A stretch of DNA of 11,212 nucleotides. It comes from Synura sp. LO234KE. Lineage: Eukaryota; Sar; Synurophyceae; Synurales; Mallomonadaceae. This document shows positions 1-9,500 of this stretch, in pieces. The translations under genes were made by a program, and so were the position numbers. The number at the start of each line of letters is the position of its first letter. The stretch's first letter is position 1. Below the pieces are notes generated by a model. That model saw nothing but the letters and a program-made list of their open reading frames with translations. It was not told the DNA's origin and searched no databases. The stretch is from contig VKHC01000542.1 of assembly GCA_015143735.1 (NCBI GenBank), forward strand, positions 1-11,212, written 5' to 3'.

Positions 1-1398
1 GGGAGCGCACTGGAGCGGCCTCTACTAGTTCTTCCCGAGCGAGTGGGTGAGGACCTTGGTTGCACCGCCCGATGAGTGGATGAGAGCGTGACGTAAAGGT
101 CGATCGGTTTCGGGTAGAGACAACTATGATCCGGAATGGCATAGAGCCCTTCCGAGGTTGTGCCGACAAGAGTGCGCAGTTCTCTTCCGATGGTCGGACG
201 TGGAGCGACCAGCGAGGCAGCCTGATCGTGTAAGATCAGGTGGAGAGTATCCGCTGCTCCATGAGCTCGGAGGACAGTGTCCACGAAGAAAGCTGGGTTT
301 TGCAAGTACAGCGCAGATCTAGCAACGTATGCTGCGGCTATGTGCTCAAAGAAGTGCGGGGAAAAGGAGGAGTCTGTCCATACTGCAGTAAGAAGAGTAC
401 TGAGTGGAAGCCCTCTTTCCAGGCCGGTGATACTCATTTGGAGAGGAGCCCCTGCCTGAATGTGGGAGTGGTGTGCTGGATTGAGCACTTCCCCACGGGT
501 GGAACCCATGAGGAGCGAGATCCATCCTAGCGAGAGTACTGCTGGTAATGCGTCTTTGAGACCAACCAGAGTATGCAAACGAGCCAAATGAGTAAGGTTC
601 ACACCAGGACGCAATGGTGGAAGGAGAACAAGACCGACTGCTTCCAGGCGAGTAGGTTGTACTAAGATCGGAACAATGATCAAAGTGTAGTCGATGACAA
701 GATTAACCGCTTGAAGTTTATGTGTAATAAATTCATCGAGATAATGGAGAAGAAGTCGGGTAACGTCGCCGCGTGTGTCTACTGGAAGGTTGCGAAAGAC
801 CAAAGCTTCAGTTTGATGGTCCATTTGCCAATGCTGAAGCAAGAACTGTACGAAGATGTTGAGTCCGCCAGTTTGGGAATGACCAATGGGAAGACTCGAC
901 ACCTTGAGGCCGGCGATTGTCACACATCTGGGATAGATGCAATGTTGTGCAGATCGAGGATTTAATGGTTCCACATGAAACTCAGAAAACCCGTCCCCAT
1001 CCGAGCCAGCAAGAACGGTGTCTCGTAATGGAATGTATAAATTAACGTGCTTGGACGTGGGAAAAATAGCATTTGTTGATGCTAGCCAATCGTCCGGAGC
1101 GAAGGTTTCTCCAATCCGGGCGTAATTGCAATGCTAGAGTCACTTGACGAAGAATATCAAGAATCTGAGCTTTGGAGTTCTGATTGGAAATAGGGCTAAT
1201 AATAATTCCTCTGGATCGGAAGGTCCGAATTGCTGCTAAACTTCCCCTTAAGATGCAGGATCGTAGCAGCCATTCGCCTTCGAAAACGGAGAAACTTTGC
1301 TCTGTGATATCCGCATGTTCCGTGCGTTGCCGATATCGTTCGAATTCAGTTTCATCATCTAAGTTGTCTGGTGCGAGATTATCTGGTTGAATGTCCAT
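1..1398 (-). CDS. Unknown protein, frame-changed, partial at left edge
   Basis: I do not recognise the family. The N-terminal segment starts at an ATG at 1398 (MDIQPDNLAPDNLDDETEFE...) and stays open to a TAA at 1042-1044. A second minus-strand frame, shifted by +1, is open without any stop from 1133 to the window edge, about 377 codons. It begins after a TAG at 1134-1136 and has no ATG for its first 100 codons, yet it reads like protein (for example ARIGETFAPDDWLAS), so it is probably the continuation of the first segment after a frameshift or a missed intron. The middle is hydrophobic and Leu-rich. The last visible residues, nearest position 1, are rich in Arg, Ser, Pro and Gly (PRSSPTRSGRTSRGRSS), suggesting a basic, possibly nucleic-acid-binding tail. 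The absence of introns over 1.1 kb and the higher G+C than the rest of the window differ from its neighbours. A retroelement Gag-like or virus-derived structural protein is possible but unproven; an ordinary lineage-specific gene is equally possible. Confidence 0.6.
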
Positions 1399-1959
1399 TT
1401 ATTTGGAGTTGAACTTTGGTGTTTGAAATATTTTTTTTGAAAAAATATGTTGGCGGAGGCGTCAAATTCCGATTTTTCGAGCGATTACTTATCAGAGTAA
1501 ATAATGCAACTTGGCAAATTTTGAGGTAACACCACTCAAAATCGGAGTCGAAAAATACTAGATATGTTTTGGCACTGTCGCACAAAACACGTTTTTAAAA
1601 CTACAACAGGAATGTGTTGCATGATTATCGATGATGTCAGAAGAAGTAGGTACACAAACACATCATTATCTTAAACAGTTAAATTTTTACGACTTAAAAA
1701 CCTTAAGCAACCATATGCTCCCCACCCACCATAAATCAACTATATCGCTCGAAGTCAGACACATCCATGTGCTGCGGTTAGAATGATGACATGAATGTAA
1801 CCGTCCGACCGCAAGTTTCTTGATTAAATACATTACACGAAACCGATTTTCTCGAAGTCAAGGAACCACAAATTTAACTTCAGTAGCCTACATCTGTACA
1901 CCGATAAAACTGTCACGGCCGTGAAGACTGTTGACGCCACGTTCAGAAGTTCCCCGCCT
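1399..1959. other. Non-coding spacer
   Basis: This AT-rich spacer lies between the 3' end of the bestrophin-like gene and the start of the unknown left-hand gene; both are read on the minus strand, so it should hold the terminator and polyadenylation region of one and the promoter of the other. I see no convincing coding sequence and no clear canonical polyadenylation signal. It contains a small hairpin (listed separately) and short inverted matches such as TCCGATTTT near 1468 and AAAATCGGA near 1538. Confidence 0.5.
1428..1448. repeat. AT-rich hairpin-forming inverted repeat
   Basis: ATATTTTT and AAAAATAT arms flank a few bases, giving a near-perfect palindrome 30 bp upstream of the ATG at 1398 of the left-hand gene. 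It may be part of that gene's AT-rich promoter; on sequence alone it could also be simple low-complexity DNA. Confidence 0.45.
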
Positions 1960-3290
1960 CTAGCACTCGTGCTTCGCCTCCGTATGATCCGATGGGTATA
2001 CGAGCGGGGATGGTGTGCGCTTGCTGTGAGTCGGATTCTTGTCCGCCTCTGGAAGGTCTGGGAAGATATCATCACTCATCAACAGATTGGACGATCCCAT
2101 TTCCAGATTCTTGTTCATTATTCCCAACGCGTTTTGACGAGCCTCATCGAGACAATCAATGAGGTCATTTAAAAACACGTCTCCTGGGAAGTCTCCAGGT
2201 TGGTAGCCCAGGGGATTCTCCAGAGTAAGAAATAAACTCAATATGCCAAGCATCACATACGTGTACAGCGCCAAAGTAAAGTATCCCGTGTAGATGTTAT
2301 CATTTGACTTAGTAGCAAGACCGACCGAAATAAAGCTTGCCGACACATATATAAGTTGAATCATGAAGGCGTAAACCACGATACCCACAATTTCAACAAA
2401 TCCGAATGGCATTTGAGTGTTTAGGTAAACAGCGATGTCGTCACAATTTGTTCGAATGAATGCCAGGTCGGAAATAAAGTTGGATACCAACGGGTTTGCT
2501 CCCTCGCCCAGGACGCCGGTAGAGGAAGCGGATAGGACAAGGGACGTAAGATATCCAAGGCAGCGAACGGATGATTTTGGACCAAATGATTTGAAGTATG
2601 CCTCCTCTTGAGGGGTGATGTGATTCTTCCTTAACAGGTCTTTGATTTTTCGCTCTCCACGCGCATTGTTCAGGACGGAGCGAAACATCATTATATAGCC
2701 TGTCTTCAATTTCTTCGATAATCTCTCTACAGCTTCCTGGATATAAATTTATTATTAGAAAATATGATCGAGAGTACCAAATATAATTAAGAGATAACCT
2801 TTTTTGTACATTTTATTGTAGTATTAGCAGTTAGCACAGAGTTGCACGCTACTGCCATTATATTTACCATAGACGTTTTGGAACGACTAATCACATTACC
2901 TATGTGGCATCGCGTCTGCCACCATCTTTGAACAACATTGTTCAGAAAGAATGAGATGATAAGAGCCGATAAAGTCAGAAGTGTTAGGTTATTTCCTATG
3001 GACGGGGACTTGGACAAGGGGACACATACTTTTGAGGTAACATTGTCACAGCTGAAGAAGGCGATAATCGATGTAATAATGATAATAAGAGCAAATAATA
3101 CAAAACTGTGAAAATCTACTACGCCGCCACCCCGGTAAGGAAACAACCAGCCAAAGTGCAATAGATGCCTAGCATTATATCGCACTATGTTTCCTTTCCT
3201 GGGTTTAAATAAAAATTCAAGCACGGTATGTACTTGTAAGGATTCACAGTCATCCGAATCTCCTTCATCAAATACGACTTTTTCAGGCAT
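1960..3290 (-). CDS. Bestrophin-like membrane protein (putative anion channel)
   Basis: Two exons, 3290-2799 and 2736-1960, give 422 residues. The start ATG is at 3290, and the intron is in phase 0, so KCTKK joins EAVERLSKK without a break. Predicted membrane segments are at about residues 60-80, 101-120, 277-304 and 315-336. After the second comes QRWW (121-124), like the RWW that follows the second helix in bestrophins and bestrophin-like proteins. After the fourth comes ENPLGYQPGDFP (337-348), which resembles the NPFG-x-D-x-D Ca2+-binding signature that ends the bestrophin core. The C-terminal tail, about 70 residues, is hydrophilic. Bestrophins form pentameric anion channels in the plasma membrane or organelles; in algae some relatives act in thylakoids in bicarbonate transport. 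That role is only family knowledge here, since no transit peptide is evident. The sequence is divergent (NPLG instead of NPFG), so a channel function is not certain. It is transcribed away from the histidine kinase across a 288-bp spacer. Confidence 0.62.
2737..2798 (-). other. Intron of bestrophin-like gene (62 bp)
   Basis: On the minus strand the donor is AAG|GTTATC and the acceptor is ATCCAG|GAAGCT. Removing it keeps phase 0 and bypasses the stop that follows KKVIS at 2787-2789. Confidence 0.8.
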
Positions 3291-3578
3291 TATAATACGA
3301 CAAAGTTATAAAAATATATATGTTTTATATTTGTCTTTCTGATAAGCTTTCAAGTCAAATTACAGGATGGCAGTGTAGAATAGAATAGAATAGTTGCTTT
3401 AAGTTACAGATTAAGTATCTTGCAGGGAAATAGAGTAGTTTGCGAGGGTTGACGAGTAAATGTTTCCTCAAGTTGCGGTTTGGAAGTTTGTTGAGTCCCT
3501 CATCGTGCATACATACTATACCATTTGCAATTTCAAGAAAGAGTGGTTTTTCCCGGTAGAAGCTTTAATTTGTTATTC
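3291..3578. promoter_or_regulatory. Divergent promoter region
   Basis: This 288-bp spacer separates the start codons of the bestrophin-like gene (minus strand) and the histidine kinase gene (plus strand), so both promoters must lie here or in the first codons. For the minus-strand gene a TATATATTTTTATAA-like stretch sits about 15-30 bp upstream of the ATG, at 3306-3320. For the kinase only a weak ACTATACCA near 3514-3522 is visible. Both TATA assignments are tentative. Confidence 0.5.
3376..3393. repeat. (TAGAA) microsatellite, 3.6 units
   Basis: Three perfect TAGAA units followed by TAG lie in the middle of the divergent promoter region. Length variation here could alter spacing of promoter elements. 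Confidence 0.8.
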
Positions 3579-6500
3579 ATGTCAAATTTAATTCAGGTAC
3601 TTGTTAGGTACTCTAATTTTTTTCTCAAAAAAGAGTTTCAGGCTTCAGTTGCTGTCTTTGTAGTATCACTTTTGTCTACTTTTTCCGTGACACCGGTGGA
3701 TTCCTCCATATTTCAAAGGCGAGATGTAACCATTATGATTCCGTTACTATTTGGAGTTTTCGTATCAGTACATTTCTCGATTGAGTGTGTTCTCGACTAT
3801 TTTGCCAAACCTGCAAAAACATATTGCTTCTATCAATTATTGCTTGTAATTGGATTGTTTGCAAGCGTTATTGCTTTGGTTGAAATGCAAGACACAGTTT
3901 CTTCGGGTTCATATAACTCATTTATAGTTTTTCAAGTTCAGTCTACACTAATATTGCTGGGGTTGAATTCATCTGCGGATTTTCATCTTCGAGATGCTAA
4001 GGAGGCATTAAATTTAGGGCAATATGCCTATATCTTCTTACTACTATTGCTTTGCATCAGCTCAATTGGATACGTTCTCGTTACTCCCACCAACAAGCAT
4101 CCCTTTGAAATAACTGTTCTCTTATTATCATCGATGTCTCTCATACTCATTTTCAGTTCAGTATATGCGTGGGTGAAATACTATATTATCCTCCGGACAA
4201 CGGCGATGAATTTTAGCACAATTGCAAAGATATGGACTATGACTCTAATATCCTCTCTTTGTATCATCTATTCGTCTGGGATCATTTTATATAGTGTGAC
4301 TTTAATTTTCCCGAGCGTATTCAATATTCAGAAAATAATGTTAATGATGGCGTATTTAAATTGCATTTGCGTGTATTTTGTATTACTCCAAGATGGAATA
4401 GTCGCGAGAATCGACTGCTTGAAAGTTAAGGTATAATTCTGTCGATGTTTCCCGACATGAAATCTATTGCATGAACTTATTCACATTATCGATGTCAGGA
4501 AACACTAAGTCGTTTACAAGGCTTTATGAGGGAGACCGCTCATGAGATACGCACACCGATGAACACCGTGGCTTTGGGCTTTCAAATCATTAAAGCGGAA
4601 TTGATGGAAACTCCGGTCTCGAAATCCGCTCGACGTGGTGATAGTGAGGAACGTAGGGATCACATCTATCATGGTCCTAAAAACTTAGAGCTCATTCTGC
4701 AGATGGTGGATGATACAAAGGCATCAGCGGATATCGCGGTGGACCTGGTCAGCGATTTGTTGCTGTATGACCGACTGGAAGAGGGAGGTCTGCAGTTGGC
4801 CCGGACGCCGCTGAAACTGTGGACACTAGTGAAGGAAAACATGGCACTGTTCAATATCCAGGTGAGTGTGGATATCAGTACACATTTATTCATATGGAAT
4901 ATGTATTAGAGGTATATAGATATGGTAAATGGGCTAGGTTGGACCGTTCTGAAAACGATCATTATTTGCCGTTTAATTTAGTTGCACTTTGGATTATTAT
5001 TTAAAACTTTCGGTCCCTTTCCGCGTCAGGCACAAGAAATGAAAAAGACTCTAGTGCTAAATGATAATCTAGTTCACCAGATTGATACTCTTTATTGCGA
5101 TGCCGACAAACATAAGTTGGGTAAAGTCTTCCGGAACTTGTTTTCAAATGCGATGAAGTTCACGGGGACCGGCGGACGAATCGTGGCCACAGCTCACTCG
5201 TTGATTCCGTTGGAGACCTACGGCGAACAACGCTCTTCTTCGCCGGCCCTTCGTTTGGCTGTCGTATCGCCATCAAATCATCAAATGAGTGAGCATTCTC
5301 GAGCGACACATATGCTTCGTATTGAGGTGTCCGACAACGGCGCTGGACTGTCCAAGGTATGAACCATATCAGGGTGACCAGTGACGTACTTCACGTCTGT
5401 ATCTAAATATGAATGTAGGAGAATCAGGCGAGGCTCTTCAAGGGAGCGGTTCAGTTTCATGCGGATAAACTTCAGGGAGGCAAAGGCACTGGATTGGGAA
5501 TGATGAGTAAGTAGTTCCAACTATTTTTTCTTGACATTCCTACGCCTCTCTCGGCAATACGGAGTGCTCATATAAATATATGTATTGACATATATATATA
5601 AATATATATTCAGTGCAACTCTCAGCCATGGGACGAGGTTTTCGACCTCCGACCATCGGAAAGAAAAGAGAATCAAATCAACTTATGACGAATGTCTTGT
5701 CAGCACATTTTTAGAGGGGCTTCTACGGAATATCGACGAAGGAACTATATTTTTTGTTGCTAAGTAAATATGGACTTCATTTTACGCAAATGCGACGCCT
5801 ATTCGCGTTGGCAGCAGACATTGTAAACTTTAATACGTGGACTTCAACACTGTACATGATATGTACGAAGCCATGCCACGCCTATCTTTGTGCACAAACG
5901 TAATCGCCATCATCTTGAGTGTAAACTGGAGAGTTCAATTATTACTGTGAATATTTATTACTTATTGTCAATAAATCTGTGGCTGTTACAATGACCAGCT
6001 CGTTAGGAATGGTTTTGTAAAAGGTTTTAAGAGCAATCATATAAATAGCCAATCTTTCCAATGATAATTCTGATGGTCCTATACCAGGTTAAATTCTTAT
6101 TCCAATATCGGGAGTTGGGGGTAATGGGAAGTCGTCCACTCCAATAATGTTTAGATTTCTGATCAAAAAGTTCAAGAAATCGGCGTGTCGTCACAATATC
6201 ACTATCATAAATAACGACGAGTCCCTTTGGGACCACTAAAGTGGACAATTAATATCAGGAATTGACGGGTACATGCCTAATAGCGACAAGGACAAAATAA
6301 ACGATACGAGAACAAAGTGCTAGAATGACCTCCAAAATGAGCTTTGCTTGTAATGAGACTGTTGATGAGAGAGACTATTGTTTGCCTAACCTCCACGACC
6401 AACTTCACCTTACGGTTATGAAGGCATTTTGAATCAATACGACCACAGCCCTGATGAGGCAATCATGAAGTCGCCATTATCTAATCTCGCGGAACGATAC

Positions 6501-9500
6501 AGTGAAGTGCAATCGTCGTCCGTTTCCGAGGTAAACTGACGAAGGATACCGCTGGAAACTCCCGAGGTGAATGTTGCGACACATGTCGGCAAGTAATTGT
6601 TACGGCGGCCAATAAAGTGTTAAGACAGCATATTGTGTTTATTATTGTAGCTCGCCTGAGCAACTTGACGTGCTTCATTGGCCAAAGTAAATGAATTTCT
6701 TTTGTGGATTCGATGAGACTACGAATGATAAATGGAATAAAAGGTATGATGAACTTACAGTCTTCAGTGATTTACTAAAATGAGCGATCAGAATTACAAA
6801 TCACTCACAACTGATTTTTTGTCCTTCCCTATTGAAATGATTCTTTATCTGCGTCGACGGGATTGATGGCCTCTCCGGCAGAACAAGGTGGACTACGGTC
6901 GTCATCGTAGAGTTGAATGAGAATCTAAGGACATGGAAGGGCAACTTACACGAAGAATTAGAGGGATATGTCATAAATCTCAGAAGGAACCGATGTCGAA
7001 ACGCTGAACAGTGGACTCGACCGTCAATCATTTAGCGACGTCTTTTATTCGTAACGTGCTACTTGCAGCTTTCCTCTACCAACTCGGCGCTCGTTGAGAG
7101 ACGCAAAGTCATAACATGACCTCTGCCTGTACTAGTTTCCAGATATATCCAAATGCGCTTTCCTCCCACATACTAGAAAGCTTTCGGGAATAAGCGACGA
7201 AAATCTGAGGACTTTAGGTTAGAATCGTCCAACCCTGCCTCATATTGAGTTTTGGGGAAGGCTATTGGACAGGTGACTTATCGACTGCTGAGACGGCATT
7301 TCACGTACTCTTACAAGAGATCATATTCAGCCGAGAGGATAATGCTATCTGAGGAGAAAAATGGCGATAAAATTCTTCAATTCAAGCTGCAACTCCAAGT
7401 CACGTCCGCATAGGGCACCGTGTTCTCTTAATTCTTGAAGCGCGAGCGATGATTATCAGGATGCGCTACGACGGCATCACTATTATTTTAACGAAATAAA
7501 ATACCTAGCAAATTGTGCATTTTATATCCATGAAATGAGGAGTTGTAATTGGAGCTGGAAGCCATAATTGACTTGCATTAGTATTTGAATAGTACTGTGA
7601 CGAACGGCAACTTTACTCAAATGGCAACTTTACTCAAATGGAAGTAGGTAGTAATGCTTCCCCTAATCATCAAAGCCAAGTTAAGTAAAGGTCACGAAAC
7701 GAGGGTACTGTAAACCAGCACGACTATAGACCTGACGCGGAATATTATGACGAAGAGGAAGTCATCAACCCGCCGATTTACGATACTATGGAACGATATC
7801 TGGGAGATCCCATTCTAAGCCAGTTTCGAAGTTTATATTACTTTACCAGACTTCAATTTAAGCTCACTAGGGATTGGTTAAGAAATAATGGAATTCCGAG
7901 AAGTGTGAGATGTGATACATGCTCGGAGTTGTATGTCACGCAGGCACAACGAAACGCCAATACCAAACTTAGTTGTTACAACTTAGCTCGACTGCGGAAT
8001 TAAGTTTGTCAAAGCAAAAGTATTCCGTTTACGCACCCCAACATACTTCTAAGATTATCAACAGTGCGACTGCGTTCTGAATCACTTAGAATCTTTTACC
8101 ACACACAAAGTCAGGATAAGGCCACTGGCTCTTCGTCCTCTGCCAGAAGCGATGACTCGGTGCCCAAACCTGATCGAAACAGTTCTGTCTGAAAGAATTA
8201 AGTCTTTACCTGCACCTGAAAGGGAGACATTAATCCTGAAAGGGGCGGTTCAATATTTGATGATTGCAGCGAGAGCGCCTCAACTAAGTTAAATCCTGAG
8301 CCGTCACATTTATCCATACGAGTCCAGGCTTTCACTAGGTTGGAAAGAGAGGTGTCAAGGCTTACTGTGGAAAGGGAAGAGCCAATACCCACATCAACAG
8401 GTGCAGAGCAAAAGCAATTGTCCACCTCGTCGAGCGCTAAACAAGGGACAATATCTGTAGACACATTGTATTATTGACGATCAACCTTCGCCTACCAACT
8501 GTATCAACGATATTACCTGTTTCAGCGCTAATTTCCAGAGACAACTCGACATGCTTTCCCCCTATCAACTAACGAGCTTGGTCAGCGGAGACCATTGTAC
8601 TCCTGGAGAAGAAATATCGAGCCCTCCCTTAGTTAGAACTTTGGGAACGTTTGTTTGACCTGTGCCTTGTTGACTGCTACGACGAGAGGGTGAGAGATCT
8701 TGGTGGAATCATTTACAAAGATTCGCTCACTACCGATGATGCAAACTGTACGACTTCAACATCTGAGGAGATCAGTAAACCTGAATCACCTCTTGTGCGA
8801 ATGTGATGCCAAGTATATGAGAATCAAGGGACGTGAGAAGAATACAGGATGTTTAGTACCACGCAGCACCGACGACAGTTGAGACAATTAACGTCCAAAA
8901 ACCTATTTGAAAATTTTCAGTTTGAAATGAACGATTGGCGATACGCTCATTCGAGTCCTTGGTCTAGTCGACGAGTCTTCATTAGACCTGGAAATCATAT
9001 TTGACTTGCATCAGTAGTTGATTACTATCACTACGGGGTTCACTCATCTATTAACCTATCTGCTCCATTAAAGAACCCGAAATAGGGGATGAGTCAGAGT
9101 ACTGATTAGATGCACAGTCGATTTTCCAGCTTTTGAGCTCAAATGGACTTAGTATTTGTTTTTACTATTTACCTTAATATCTTTTCAATAAATATTGATA
9201 TTTGCTTCATTTTACTTTCCCTATCATTATTTACTACATCAAAGTACCCGAAGTAAGGCATAAGTCTGAGAGCGGACAAGAGAAACAGTCAATATTCCGT
9301 AGCCACTGAAGAAATCGCTTCCGAATTCAACTTACAATTTTATATACATAACAGATGATTTGTTTTATTTCAATAAATATCTGTTTTAAGTTACGAAAGT
9401 AATGCCTATCAAAATGTTTTGTGTAAGTGTAGTTACGAAGGGCATAGTGGACTTACACGGAGGGCGTATCTCGGTCAGATCTGAAGGGGAGGGCCTGGGC

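Larger units (their letters stand above)
5507..9432 (+). other. Kinase intron 4, oversized (3,926 bp)
   Basis: Donor ATGATGA|GTAAGT and acceptor GTGTAG|TTACGAAG, phase 1. Splicing gives GTGLGMM-ITKGIVDLHGG, a typical HATPase_c continuation, which fixes both ends. The AG three codons upstream, at 9426-9427, would place a TAG in frame, so 9433 is the right exon start. The intron is more than twenty times longer than the others. Its content is described in the entries for 5569-5612, 6027-6248, 6432-7579, 7606-7639, 7713-9011 and 9062-9290. In 5614-6026 and 9291-9420 I see no supported gene. Confidence 0.82.

Noticed and set aside
240-530. Plus-strand open frame of 96 codons
   Set aside because: It lies antisense to the 377-codon minus-strand frame, which is much longer and more protein-like, so it is a shadow.
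1379-1585. Minus-strand open frame of 68 codons
   Set aside because: It is AT-rich, crosses the spacer, overlaps the ATG of the left-hand gene and shows no protein-like pattern.
1921-2172. Plus-strand open frame of 83 codons
   Set aside because: It is the antisense of the C-terminal part of the bestrophin-like exon.
3525-3578. Earlier TTG start for the kinase
   Set aside because: Eukaryotic genes rarely start at TTG, and an in-frame ATG lies 18 codons downstream ahead of the first membrane helix.
8198-8464. Minus-strand open frame of 88 codons
   Set aside because: The plus strand over the same bases is open in a Glu/Ser-rich frame that fits the decayed copy 2, so I treat the minus frame as its shadow.
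5507-9432. Possibility that the kinase is two separate genes or a broken pseudogene
   Set aside because: Donor and acceptor agree in phase and rebuild the conserved HATPase_c continuation exactly, so one gene with a large intron is the simplest reading.
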